In this document: one piece after another, positions 10,086 to 18,276 of the stretch
How the letters are laid out: every line of letters begins with the position of its first letter
Position numbering within the stretch: position 1 is the stretch's first letter
Notes under the pieces: model-generated
Databases searched by the model: none
What the model was told of the DNA's origin: nothing
Seen by the model: the letters and a program-made list of their open reading frames with translations, nothing else
Program-made: the position numbers and the translations under genes
NCBI GenBank assembly: GCA_003695765.1
Contig: RFHQ01000015.1
Span: 1 to 64,000 of the forward strand
Direction: 5' to 3'
DNA from: Gammaproteobacteria bacterium
GTDB taxonomy: Bacteria > Pseudomonadota > Gammaproteobacteria > Steroidobacterales > GCA-2729495
Length of the DNA stretch: 64,000 bases

Positions 10086-10178
10086 TGCGGGCGGATTCTT
10101 CCACAGCGATCGAGTCGCTGTCACGGCGCAGCGGGCATTGGCATACACTTCCGCTGCCCCACGCGCCACGGACAGCCG

Positions 10179-11180
10179 ATGCAGCTCAGCCTCCGACGAC
10201 TCCTGCCCCTGCTGCTGCTGCTCGCCGCGGCGAGCCTGCTGCTCGCCCTGTGCACCGGCAGCCACGCGGCACCGCCCGAGGCGCTGCTGCGGGCGCTGCT
10301 CGGCGACGGCGATCCCCTGACGCGCGACATCGTGCTGCGCCTGCGCCTGCCGCGTGCGCTGGCCGCATTCGGCACCGGCGCCTGCCTCGCGCTGGCCGGC
10401 GCGATGCTGCAGGCCCTGCTGCGCAATCCATTGGCCGACCCTTACATCCTCGGCACCTCCGGCGGCGCCGCCGTCGCAGCGCTGGCCGCGATGCTGGCCG
10501 GCCTGGCCGGCAGCGGCATCGAGCTCGCGGCCTTCGGCGGGGCTCTGCTCAGCACGGCGCTGGTCTTCGGGCTCAGCAGTGCCGGCAGTCCGCTGAGCCC
10601 GCCGCGGCTGTTGCTCACCGGTGTCGTGCTCGCGGCCGGCTGGAGTGCGCTGATCAGCCTGATGCTGGCGATCAGCCCGGACACGAACCTGCGCGGCATC
10701 CTGTTCTGGCTGATGGGTGACTTCGCCTTCGCCAGCAGCCCCTGGCCGAGCCTGCTGGTGGCCGCCGCCGGCACCGCCGGTGGCGTGCTGCTCGGCCGCT
10801 CGCTGAACCTGCTGACGACCGGCGAGATGCAGGCGAGCCTGCTCGGGCTGCGGGTCGGCCCGACGCGCAGCGCCGTCTACCTGCTGGCCTCTCTGTTGAC
10901 GGCGGTCGCGGTCACGACGGCCGGCACCGTCGGCTTCATCGGCCTGGTCGTGCCCCACCTCATGCGCCTGCTGAGCGGTGCCGACCACCGGCGGTTGCTG
11001 CCTGCGGCGGCGCTGGCCGGCGGCAGCCTGCTGACGCTGGCCGACACCCTCGCGCGTTCCGTGCTCGCACCGCGGCAATTGCCGGTCGGTGCGATCACGG
11101 CGCTGCTCGGCGTGCCGCTGTTCCTTTACCTGCTGCGCCGCGCGGATCCGGCGGCCCGTCAGGCCCGGCGCGCGAAATAG
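10179..11180 (+). CDS. btuC: FecCD-family ABC permease, probably BtuC for cobalamin
   Basis: Inner-membrane permease of a cobalamin or siderophore ABC importer. The 333-residue protein is almost entirely hydrophobic, with about ten membrane segments and the FecCD landmarks RLPRALAAFGTGACLALAG, NPLADPYILGTSGGAA, GTVGFIGLVVPHLMRLL and the C-terminal LPVGAITALLGVPLFLYLL. Assignment to B12 is inference from the BtuD-like, BtuB and BtuF genes within 12 kb; no other permease is in the window. It is separated from its likely partners by three unrelated genes and the RNA locus. Its 3' end overlaps convergent tyrA by 22 bp. Confidence 0.87.
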   Translation: MQLSLRRLLPLLLLLAAASLLLALCTGSHAAPPEALLRALLGDGDPLTRDIVLRLRLPRALAAFGTGACLALAGAMLQALLRNPLADPYILGTSGGAAVAALAAMLAGLAGSGIELAAFGGALLSTALVFGLSSAGSPLSPPRLLLTGVVLAAGWSALISLMLAISPDTNLRGILFWLMGDFAFASSPWPSLLVAAAGTAGGVLLGRSLNLLTTGEMQASLLGLRVGPTRSAVYLLASLLTAVAVTTAGTVGFIGLVVPHLMRLLSGADHRRLLPAAALAGGSLLTLADTLARSVLAPRQLPVGAITALLGVPLFLYLLRRADPAARQARRAK

Positions 11181-12256
11181 TCCCGCCCGCGCTCCATCAG
11201 CTGCACGAAGGCTTGCTCGTCCCCGGCTTCGACCACCGCGGCGACCCGGTTGACGGCTTCGCGCAGCGCCGCCAAGGCCCCCGGACCGTGCGGGTTCTCC
11301 GACTGGATCTCGAAGTACAGGTGTGGATTCTCGGCGGCGACGCTGGCCGCGACGCGGAGCTGCGCATCGAAGGTCGTGCTCGACAGTTCGGCGAGCTTCG
11401 GCAAGGCCTCACCGCTGTCCGCGAGCGCCGTGAAGAAGGCGATGTTCAGCGCGTGCGAGAGGCCGAGCACATAGGCGATCAACCGGTCGTGCTCGTCCAC
11501 CGGCATCTCGATCTGTTCCGCCATCGTCGAGGCGAAGAGCTCGCGGGCCTCGGCGGTCGCTTCCGGAACGCCCGCGTCCAGAAACAGCACGTGCCGGCCG
11601 GACAACAGCTCCGTGTCCGGCCCGAACATCGGGTGCAACGATGTGACCCGCGCGCCGCTGTCGGCGAGGCGCCGCAAGGGGGCCAGCAGCGGCGACTTCA
11701 GCGACCCGATGTCGAAGATCAGCCCGCGCCGTCCGGCGGCGGCGAGCGCGTCGAGGATCGCGGCACTGGCCACGATCGGCGCGGCGACGACCGTCAGCTC
11801 GAACTCGTCCGCGGTTTCGCGCCAGTCGCTCACCGCCTGGAAGCCGGGCGGCGCCGGCGCCGGATCGGCGATGGTCACGGCATAGCCCTGCGAATCCAAA
11901 AAGTCGGCGAACCACAGGCCCATCTTTCCGGCTCCGCCGATCACCAGCGCACGCTGCCCGTGTCCGCGCCCTTCGGCGCGGACCCGCGCCCGCTCCTGGC
12001 GCGTCAGCGCCGACTCGATCAGCAGGCGCATCAGGGCCTCGGCCACCGACGGCGGCAAGCCCAGCGCCGCCGCCTGTCGGGCAGCCGCTTCCAGCACCTG
12101 TTTCTCTCGCTGGTAGTCGCGCGTCGGCAGGCCGGCCGCCTGCTTGACCGCACCAACCTGCTCGGCCAGCGCCTGCCGCTCGGCCACCAGCTCGACGATC
12201 TGGCGATCGATCGCCGACAGGCGCGCGCGAATGTCGTCGAGTTCCATGGGGCGCAT
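11159..12256 (-). CDS. tyrA: Bifunctional chorismate mutase / prephenate dehydrogenase (T-protein)
   Basis: Converts chorismate to prephenate and then to 4-hydroxyphenylpyruvate for tyrosine synthesis. Residues 1-90 form an AroQ-type chorismate mutase (RLSAIDRQIVELVAERQ, then TRDYQREKQVLE). The rest is an NAD-dependent dehydrogenase: ALVIGGAGKMGLWFADFL Rossmann motif, DIGSLKSPLL, SLHPMFGPD and LGLSHALNIAFF. The fused form is characteristic of gammaproteobacteria. Start may be ATG 12256 or ATG 12247. Tyrosine is also the substrate of TyrS 10 kb away, with no sign of joint regulation. Confidence 0.96.
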   Translation of the reverse strand: MRPMELDDIRARLSAIDRQIVELVAERQALAEQVGAVKQAAGLPTRDYQREKQVLEAAARQAAALGLPPSVAEALMRLLIESALTRQERARVRAEGRGHGQRALVIGGAGKMGLWFADFLDSQGYAVTIADPAPAPPGFQAVSDWRETADEFELTVVAAPIVASAAILDALAAAGRRGLIFDIGSLKSPLLAPLRRLADSGARVTSLHPMFGPDTELLSGRHVLFLDAGVPEATAEARELFASTMAEQIEMPVDEHDRLIAYVLGLSHALNIAFFTALADSGEALPKLAELSSTTFDAQLRVAASVAAENPHLYFEIQSENPHGPGALAALREAVNRVAAVVEAGDEQAFVQLMERGRDYFARRA

Positions 12257-12392
12257 ACGTTACCCCAGACCGGCAGGCGCTGCTCACGCGCGTCTGCAGC
12301 GCATGCCGCAGGTCATCTAGAATCGCTCCGGTGGGCAGCGGAGGCGACAGCATGGACCGCGTGAACGAGCCGTCTCCGGCGGCCCGGCTCGC

Positions 12393-13922
12393 ATGAGCAG
12401 CCGACTGGCCGTGGCGGCGAGTTCGTCGCTGGCAGCGGCGGCGGGCGCAGCGATGGCGGAGGCCGGCGGCAATGCCGTGGACGCGGCGCTGGCCGCGATT
12501 CTGGTCGCCGTCAATACCGAGCCGGGTATCTGCTCGCTGGCCTGCGGCGGTTACCTGACGGTGAAGCGGCCGGGACGCGACGCGCTGACCCTCGACGGTT
12601 ACGTGGCCGTGCCCGGGCGCGGCCTGCGCAGGCCGGCCGGCGAACGCCTGGCGATCCCGGTGCACCTGGAATACGGCGGCGGCGTCGACACGGTGATCGG
12701 CCCGGACACGGTCGGCGTGCCGGGTGCGGTCGCGCTGTTCGGCGAGGCATCGCGGGAATACGGTCGAGTGCCGTGGCCGGTGCTGTTCGAGCCGGTGATC
12801 GACTGCACCCGCCGCGGCTTTCCGCTGCCGCCGGCCTCCTACCATTACCTGGAGTACTCGGCGGAACCGATCTTCTGCCGCAGCGAGGACGGGCGCACGG
12901 CTCTGTGCCATCCCGATGGCCGGCTCAAGGAAGCCGGCGAGACGGTCGTCGTGCCGCACCTCGCCGACACCCTGAACCGCATCGCCCGCAACGGCCCGGA
13001 CGAGTTCTACACCGGTGAACTCGGTCGCGGCATCGCCGCCCATGTGCAGGCGGCGGGCGGCCGGCTCAGCGAGGCCGATCTCGCCGCCTACGAAGTGCTG
13101 CCTCGCCCCAGCCTGAAGACCGCCGTCGCCGGCTGGGAGGTCGCGAGCAATCCGCCCCCGGCGATCGGCGGCGCAGTGCTCAGCGCGATGCTGCAGCTGC
13201 TGAGCAGGGAGCCGATACGCGACTGGGACCGCGCCGCGCTCGCACGACTCGTCGACACCCAGCGCGCCGTGCTCGACTATCGCCGGCGGCGGCTGGACGA
13301 CAGCGATTCGCTCGAGGCCGATGCCCGGGCGCTGCTGCGCGCAGCGCTGCGCGGCGAGCTGCCGCGCGCCGGGGAGTCCAGCGCCACCTGCCACGTGTCG
13401 GCCGTCGACGCGGACGGCCTCGCCTGCAGCGTCACCGTGTCGGCTGGCTATGGCTCCGGCGACATGGCGCCCGGCACCGGGATCTGGCTGAACAATTCGC
13501 TGGGCGAGCTGGAATTGAACAAACGCGGCCTGGAGCCGGCGCCGCCCGGCAGCCGCTTGCGCTCGAACATGGCGCCGACAGTGGCGTGGCGGGATGGAGA
13601 ACTGCTGGCGATCGGCTCGCCGGGGGCGGACCGGATCACGACCGCGATCCTGCAAGTGTTGGTCAATCACCTGGTGCTCGGGCAAGCGCTGCAGCAGGCC
13701 GTCGACGCACCCCGCGCGCATGTCGAATTCACCGACGACGGCTGGCGCGTGGCGCACGAACCCGGACTGGCCATCGACGAACTCGGCGTCCCGGCCCGGC
13801 CGTTTCCGTCGCCGTCCATGTTTTTCGGCGGCGTCGGCGCGGCGGCCTGGCACCCGGCGCGGGGCTTTTCCGTCGCCGCGGATCCACGCCGCAGCGGTGG
13901 CACCTGGCACAGCGACGGCTAG
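12393..13922 (+). CDS. Gamma-glutamyltransferase-family Ntn hydrolase
   Basis: Self-processing Ntn hydrolase that in characterised members hydrolyses or transfers gamma-glutamyl groups. The 509-residue protein opens directly in the large-subunit fold (AGGNAVDAALAAILVAVNTEPG), so it has no signal peptide, unlike periplasmic GGT. The predicted cleavage nucleophile is Thr332 in SATCHVSAVD, where classical enzymes have TTHYSVVD. The oxyanion block is GSPGADRI rather than GSPGGSRI, and GIWLNNSLGELE matches the usual NN segment. Substrate is uncertain; a cytoplasmic amide hydrolase is as likely as glutathione cleavage. The next gene starts 2 nt after its stop. Confidence 0.86.
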   Translation: MSSRLAVAASSSLAAAAGAAMAEAGGNAVDAALAAILVAVNTEPGICSLACGGYLTVKRPGRDALTLDGYVAVPGRGLRRPAGERLAIPVHLEYGGGVDTVIGPDTVGVPGAVALFGEASREYGRVPWPVLFEPVIDCTRRGFPLPPASYHYLEYSAEPIFCRSEDGRTALCHPDGRLKEAGETVVVPHLADTLNRIARNGPDEFYTGELGRGIAAHVQAAGGRLSEADLAAYEVLPRPSLKTAVAGWEVASNPPPAIGGAVLSAMLQLLSREPIRDWDRAALARLVDTQRAVLDYRRRRLDDSDSLEADARALLRAALRGELPRAGESSATCHVSAVDADGLACSVTVSAGYGSGDMAPGTGIWLNNSLGELELNKRGLEPAPPGSRLRSNMAPTVAWRDGELLAIGSPGADRITTAILQVLVNHLVLGQALQQAVDAPRAHVEFTDDGWRVAHEPGLAIDELGVPARPFPSPSMFFGGVGAAAWHPARGFSVAADPRRSGGTWHSDG

Positions 13923-13924
13923 TC

Positions 13925-16585
13925 GTGCGCCTGCCCGCGGTGCTCCTGTGCCTGCTGCCTGTGGCTGTCGCCCCGCGCGCGGGCGCCGCTGGCGAACTGA
14001 CGCTGACCGAGGGCACGGCCCTGCACGCCAGCGCCAGCGCCGACGGCCGCCGCATCGCGCTGGACTTGGCCGGACGCATCTGGATCCTCGACCGGAAGCC
14101 GCGGGAGGCCCGCGCGCTGACCGCCGGCACGCAGGTCGCAAGCCGGCCGGCGTTGAGTCCCGACGGGCGGCTGGTCGCCTTCGAGTTCGCCGACCGTGGC
14201 CACCGACAGATCGCGGTCGTGCCGGTGGCCGGCGGGCTGCCGCGGCAGGTCAGTTTCGGCGACTTCGATCATCGCGCGCCGTCCTGGCATCCGGACGGCA
14301 AGCGCCTGCTGCTGTCCTCCGACCGCGGCGGCAGTGAGGACATCTGGGCGCTCGACCTGACCAGCCTCGACTTGGAGCAGCTCAGCTTTGCGCCGGGCGA
14401 CGAGCGGGATCCGGCCTGGGACGACGCCGGCAGGCGGCTCGTGTACGTCGGCGACACGCCGGACGGCGGCGACGGCCTGTACGTCCGCGAGCCCGACGGC
14501 AGGCGGCGCTTGCTGTGGCGCGAGCGTGGCCGCTTGCATGCGCCGGCCTGGCGGCCCGGTGGCGGCCTGATCGCCTACGTGCGGCGGATCGGCGGTCGAG
14601 GCCAGCTCCGGCTGCTGCTGCTGTCCGAGCCGCCGGTCAGCAAGGGCCTGACCCGCCACGAAAACGTGTTTGCGTCACGGCCGTCATGGCAGGGGCCGGA
14701 CCAGCTGATCTACACCGCGGACGGCCGCCTGCGCCGGCGGCACCTCGATCGTTTCGCGGCCGAGGATCTGCCGTTCAACGCCCGGGTCACGGTCCCGGAT
14801 CGGGCACCGGTCTCGCCGGCCCCGGCACCGGCGCCCGACTGGCCCCAGCCGGCGCGCGCCTTCAGCGGTCTGGACGGCGGCAACGGTCGCTGGTACGCAG
14901 GGGCGTTGGGCGCGGTCTGGGCGCTGGATCGGGCGGGTCAGGTCACCCGCCGATTCGGCGTGGTCACGGCCAGCGCCCGGCGGCCGGCGCTGGCACCGGG
15001 ACTGGAGCGGCTGGCCTGGATCAGTGATCACGGCGGCGCGCCCCGGGCTTGGGTCGCCGAGCTCGATCACGGCCCGGAACGCGCCATCGGCAGCCCGGAA
15101 TGGCGCATCAGTGCCATCGCCTGGCGGCCGGACGGCCGCTCGCTCGCCGGCCTGGCGCGGCGGGCCGGGGCGGCACGGCAGTCGGTGCTGCTCTTGGCCA
15201 CCGACGGAACGGCAGCACCGCGACTCATTGCCGGCGGCCTGCGCGGGCTCTCCGGGCTGAGCTGGTCCGGCCCGGACCGGCTGCGGCTGTATCGCGACGT
15301 CGGCTTGCCGGATCTGCTGCTCGGACTCGACGGGCGGCTCGGGGAAGCGGCGCCCGACGGAATGCGCCAGGCCTGCGGCCCCCCGGGCGGCGAATGGCTC
15401 GCCGGTCTCGATGCCGGCGGCCGTCTCCGGCTGCCGGGCACCGGGGCCGACTCGCCGGGGACGGTCGAGGCCTTCGGCTGCACGGCCAGCGGCGGCCTTT
15501 GGTACCAGCGGGACGGCCGCCTGTGGCAGTGGCGGCCCGGTGAGGAAGCGCGCCCGCTGCGCCTGGGGCTGAGCTGGCGACCGGCCGAAGGCCGCGGGCG
15601 CAGGGTGTTGCGGGTCGGCCGGCTCTTCGACGGCCTCGGACCCGGCTACGTCACACAGCGTGACATCGTGATCGAGGACGGCCGCATCGTCGCGATCCAG
15701 CCCTGGCAGGACCCGCCGCCGCCAGGGCGTCTGCTCGATCTCCGCGAACTGACCGCGCTGCCGGGCCTCGTGGACGTCGGCGCCGCGCCAGGGCCGATGG
15801 GCCTCGCCGTCGAGGGCCGGGCCTGGCTCGATGCCGGTGTCACCAGCCTGCGCTATGCGGCGGCCGATCCACGCGGGGTCGCCGAGCGCGCCGAGACCTG
15901 GCGGTCCGGCACGTTGCCCGGCCCGCGCGTCTATTACAGCCCGCCCGCCTGCGCGGCGGCCGGATCCGTCTCGGCCGCAGCGCGCCTCGCCGGCTACCGC
16001 CTTTGCGAAGCTGCGGACCGCGGCTGGCCTGCGCAGATCGCCGACGCGCATGCGCTCGGCCAGCCGGCGATCGCGACCCGGCCGTTTCCGGCCCTGCTGC
16101 TGCCGATCGACGAGCTCTGGCTGGCCGGCCAGTCGGGGGTCTACGGCGACATCATCGATCTGGCCGGCGCGCGTAGCCTGCGCCTGGCTTCCCGCCTGAC
16201 GGCCTTGCTGCCCCCGCCGCCGCAGGCGCCCTCGGCCATCGAGCGGGCCCAAGCGCGGGCGCGGGCGCAGGCCCTGTTTCGCGCCGCGGGCCGCGGGGCG
16301 CGGATCCTGCCGGCAGCCGACGGGCGCCGCTGGCCACCCGGGCTTGGTTTGCGTCGGGAACTGCAGGCGCTGGTCGACAGCGGCTTGCAGCCTTTCGAGG
16401 TATTGCGCATGGCCACGCGAGACGCAGCGCAGGCGCTCGCGGCAGGCCGCGGGCTTGGCGAACTGCGCCCCGGTGCTCGGGCCGACCTGCTGCTCGTGGC
16501 CGGCGACCCGCTGGCGGACATCGAGGCCGCGACGCACCCGGCACTGGTGCTGCTCGGCGGCCGCGAATACCGCCCGGGCCGCTGA
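13925..16585 (+). CDS. Secreted TolB-like beta-propeller fused to a degenerate amidohydrolase domain
   Basis: The 886-residue product starts at a GTG with a clear signal peptide (RLPAVLLCLLPVAVAPRAGA). Residues ~25-540 are WD40/TolB-type PD40 repeats (SPDGRLVAFEF, SWHPDGKRLLLSSDRGGSEDIWALDL, ALAPGLERLAWISD). From ~555 it resembles the amidohydrolase superfamily (GRLFDGLGPGYVTQRDIVIEDGRI; ending LGELRPGARADLLLVAGDPL). The metal-binding HxH that should follow PGLVDV is replaced by GAA (residues 619-621), and the later ligand histidines also seem absent, so hydrolase activity is doubtful. Related two-domain proteins are secreted or periplasmic. It is 2 nt downstream of the GGT-like gene and likely in the same transcript. 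Confidence 0.88.
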   Translation: MRLPAVLLCLLPVAVAPRAGAAGELTLTEGTALHASASADGRRIALDLAGRIWILDRKPREARALTAGTQVASRPALSPDGRLVAFEFADRGHRQIAVVPVAGGLPRQVSFGDFDHRAPSWHPDGKRLLLSSDRGGSEDIWALDLTSLDLEQLSFAPGDERDPAWDDAGRRLVYVGDTPDGGDGLYVREPDGRRRLLWRERGRLHAPAWRPGGGLIAYVRRIGGRGQLRLLLLSEPPVSKGLTRHENVFASRPSWQGPDQLIYTADGRLRRRHLDRFAAEDLPFNARVTVPDRAPVSPAPAPAPDWPQPARAFSGLDGGNGRWYAGALGAVWALDRAGQVTRRFGVVTASARRPALAPGLERLAWISDHGGAPRAWVAELDHGPERAIGSPEWRISAIAWRPDGRSLAGLARRAGAARQSVLLLATDGTAAPRLIAGGLRGLSGLSWSGPDRLRLYRDVGLPDLLLGLDGRLGEAAPDGMRQACGPPGGEWLAGLDAGGRLRLPGTGADSPGTVEAFGCTASGGLWYQRDGRLWQWRPGEEARPLRLGLSWRPAEGRGRRVLRVGRLFDGLGPGYVTQRDIVIEDGRIVAIQPWQDPPPPGRLLDLRELTALPGLVDVGAAPGPMGLAVEGRAWLDAGVTSLRYAAADPRGVAERAETWRSGTLPGPRVYYSPPACAAAGSVSAAARLAGYRLCEAADRGWPAQIADAHALGQPAIATRPFPALLLPIDELWLAGQSGVYGDIIDLAGARSLRLASRLTALLPPPPQAPSAIERAQARARAQALFRAAGRGARILPAADGRRWPPGLGLRRELQALVDSGLQPFEVLRMATRDAAQALAAGRGLGELRPGARADLLLVAGDPLADIEAATHPALVLLGGREYRPGR

Positions 16586-16606
16586 TCCGTCGCAGCGTTG
16601 GAAAAA

Positions 16607-16849
16607 TTTACAGGCGCGAACCGGCGAACTTTGTAAAAACGGCGGCTTGCGATCGATTCGGATCCGCCGGTCCGGCGCCCCGATACCGCGAAAATCCGTG
16701 AAGGGCGCGATGGAACTGCCTGTCGCGGCGCGGCCTTCGCCGGGACGGCCGCCCGTCGGTGGCCGGCGGCCCTGTCGGGTTCCTTTACAATCTGGCGCCA
16801 GTTACGCAGAAACCGCTGACCATTGGAGCCATTAACTACTGAATTTACG
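16607..16849 (+). promoter_or_regulatory. Candidate activator-binding half-sites upstream of the sigma-54 promoter
   Basis: The non-coding stretch 16586-16863 has no supported gene. It holds TTTACA (16607-16612) and its inverted partner TGTAAA (16632-16637), 19 bp apart and about 255-285 bp upstream of the predicted start, then TTTACA (16784-16789), GTTACG (16801-16806) and TTTACG (16844-16849). Sigma-54 promoters need a distal enhancer-bound activator, and these repeats could be its sites. They are short and the assignment is inference only. Confidence 0.35.
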
Positions 16850-16863
16850 CTGATTCGCGGCAG

Positions 16864-16880
16864 TTGGCACGCAGGTTGCA
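16864..16880 (+). promoter_or_regulatory. Sigma-54 (RpoN) promoter
   Basis: TTGGCACGCAGGTTGCA matches the -24/-12 consensus TGGCACG-N4-TTGCW at every consensus base, with the required 10-bp spacing from GG (16866-16867) to GC (16878-16879). The start site should be about 12 nt after the -12 C, near 16891. No credible coding region begins downstream; instead an A-rich RNA and a terminator follow. In pseudomonads, CrcZ and CrcY are likewise driven by RpoN with the activator CbrB. Confidence 0.85.
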
Positions 16881-16890
16881 GGTAAACACT

Positions 16891-17119
16891 GCGCACAAAA
16901 AAAGGTTACTGCAGGCGGTGGCGCTATTCGACATCTGCAAACAGACATCGAAGCCAGAAGACGCTCGCAACGAGAAGAACAAGAACCAGAAGAAGAAGCA
17001 GAGGCAGCGACAGCACAACAACGACAACAACCCAGCGATGCCACGCCGCTGACGCCGTAACCGAATTCGCGACAACAACAATAACCCGTATACCCCGCCT
17101 CCCTAGCGGGGTTTTTTTT
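16891..17119 (+). ncRNA. AAN-rich sigma-54-dependent small RNA, CrcZ/CrcY-like
   Basis: Predicted transcript of about 230 nt running from the sigma-54 start to the terminator. It contains AAN-triplet runs of the type bound by the distal face of Hfq: AAGAACAAGAAC (16975-16986), AAGAAGAAG (16990-16998), AACAAC and ACAACAAC (17017-17031) and AACAACAATAAC (17074-17085), plus A7 near the 5' end. The last run is the kind of catabolite-activity motif repeated in CrcZ. The base composition is unlike the flanking GC-rich genes. Short frames across it (62 aa plus strand, 78 aa minus strand) lack support: the plus one would start inside the promoter. Role as an Hfq sponge in carbon catabolite control is inference. 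Confidence 0.75.
17093..17119 (+). terminator. Rho-independent terminator of the small RNA
   Basis: CCCCGC (17093-17098) pairs with GCGGGG (17106-17111) around the 7-nt loop CTCCCTA, followed at once by eight T residues (17112-17119). This is a strong intrinsic terminator in the plus direction and marks the 3' end of the small RNA; it lies 44 bp upstream of the BtuD-like gene, which therefore needs its own promoter. Confidence 0.95.
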
Positions 17120-17163
17120 GCCCGGCTTTCGCGCCGGCCGGACTGCGCCTATGCTCGGCCCCC

Positions 17164-17970
17164 ATGACCGGCTCGGCAGACAGCGGATCATGCGTGCTCG
17201 AGGCCCGCGGACTGTGCGTGGAGGCTGCCGGACGGCGGCTGGTCAGCGATCTGGACTTCTCGCTGCACGCCGGCGACTTCGTCTGCCTGCTCGGCCCGAA
17301 CGGCGTAGGCAAGACGCTGAGCCTGCACACGCTGGCCGGCCTGCGCGCGCCGGCGGCCGGCCGCGTGTCGTTGCTGGGCCGGCCGCTGGAGCGGCTCGAC
17401 CGGCGGCAGATCGCCCGACAGCTCGGCTTGCTGTTGCAGCACCACGAGGACGCCTTTCCGGCCACGGTGCTCGAGACCGCCTTGCTGGGCCGCCACGCTC
17501 ATCTGGGCTTTCTGGAATGGGAGCGCAGCGCCGACCTGGCGCTGGCGCGCGCGGCGCTCGCGCGCGTCGACCTGGCCGGGCTGGAGCAGCGCCCTGCACA
17601 GCAGCTCTCCGGAGGTGAACGCCGCCGGCTCGCGGTGGCGACGCTGATGGTCCAGGATCCGCTGATCCTGCTGCTGGACGAGCCGCTGAACCACCTGGAT
17701 CCGGCGCACCGCTTCCTGGTACTGGACACGCTGGCCGCGCTGGCGGCCGAAGGCCGGGCGATCGTCGCCAGCCTGCACGACCCGGCGCTGGCCGCGCACT
17801 ACGCGAGCAGCGTGCTGCTGCTGTACGGCGACGGGCGCTGGCAGGCCGGCCCGGCGGCCGAACTGCTGACCGCCGAGCGCATGAGCGCGTTGTACCAGAC
17901 CGCGTTTGCCAGCTATCGCCGGGGCGACGAAGAACTGCTGATCCCGGTGCCCACCCGGCCGGCTGCTTGA
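17164..17970 (+). CDS. btuD: ABC transporter ATP-binding protein, BtuD/FecE-like
   Basis: Cytoplasmic ATPase of a cobalamin or siderophore importer. The 268-residue protein has Walker A GPNGVGKT, Q-loop in LGLLLQHHED, signature LSGGERRR, Walker B ILLLDEP, the D-loop NHLDP and switch histidine in SLHDPAL, the usual order for FecCD-type importers. The cobalamin riboswitch and btuB that follow support a role as BtuD with the BtuC-like permease at 10179 and BtuF at 20835. It sits upstream of the riboswitch and so is not obviously under its control. Specificity for B12 is inferred from neighbours. Confidence 0.88.
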   Translation: MTGSADSGSCVLEARGLCVEAAGRRLVSDLDFSLHAGDFVCLLGPNGVGKTLSLHTLAGLRAPAAGRVSLLGRPLERLDRRQIARQLGLLLQHHEDAFPATVLETALLGRHAHLGFLEWERSADLALARAALARVDLAGLEQRPAQQLSGGERRRLAVATLMVQDPLILLLDEPLNHLDPAHRFLVLDTLAALAAEGRAIVASLHDPALAAHYASSVLLLYGDGRWQAGPAAELLTAERMSALYQTAFASYRRGDEELLIPVPTRPAA

Positions 17971-17998
17971 CAGCGAAATTCGCTCCCGCCTAAAGTCG

Positions 17999-18214
17999 CC
18001 GCTCGCCTGGTGTTCCCGGACGGCGGTCCGGGATAACGGGAAGCCGGTGAAGCAGGTCGCAAGAACCCGCCATTCCGGCGCTGCCCCCGCAACGGTGAAC
18101 GAGTCAAACCGGTTCAGCGCGTCCGCCCGGACGCGCGGCCACTGCGCAAACGCGTGGGAAGGCGAACCGGTGGGGAACACGCGGTTCCCGCTCGCAAGCC
18201 CGGAGACCGGCCGG
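17999..18214 (+). promoter_or_regulatory. Cobalamin (adenosylcobalamin-type) riboswitch
   Basis: The btuB leader shows the conserved cobalamin-aptamer elements in order: GGGAAGCCGGTGAAGC-type block (18048 onward), GAACCCGCC then GCTGCCCCCGCAACGGTGA (18080-18098), and the B12 box GCGGCCACTGCG (18135-18146), closing with GCCCGGAGACCGGCC (18198-18212). Binding of adenosylcobalamin normally represses the downstream transport gene. Boundaries are estimated from these motifs. Control extends to btuB and probably to the adenosyltransferase gene after it. Confidence 0.94.
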
Positions 18215-18276
18215 CGATGGGATCAGGGTGCGGAGGGCGCCTGGCGGGCCATCCCGGCGCAGCCAGTTCAGCTCTC

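Noticed and set aside
8830-10104. A 424-aa fusion-like frame covering the coiled-coil gene and rppH
   Set aside because: The N-terminal half is an out-of-frame reading of rppH; the true start lies next to the membrane helix.
14684-16537. 617-aa minus-strand frame opposite the propeller gene
   Set aside because: No motif, no start signal; the plus frame has a signal peptide and PD40 repeats.
16864-17052. 62-aa plus-strand frame in the small-RNA region
   Set aside because: Its TTG start is the -24 box of the sigma-54 promoter, so the transcript would not contain it; its Lys/Asn/Gln tail simply reflects the AAN repeats.
16845-17081. 78-aa minus-strand frame across the small RNA
   Set aside because: Its Phe/Leu/Cys stretch is the complement of the A-rich repeats; no ribosome-binding site or promoter is seen on that strand.
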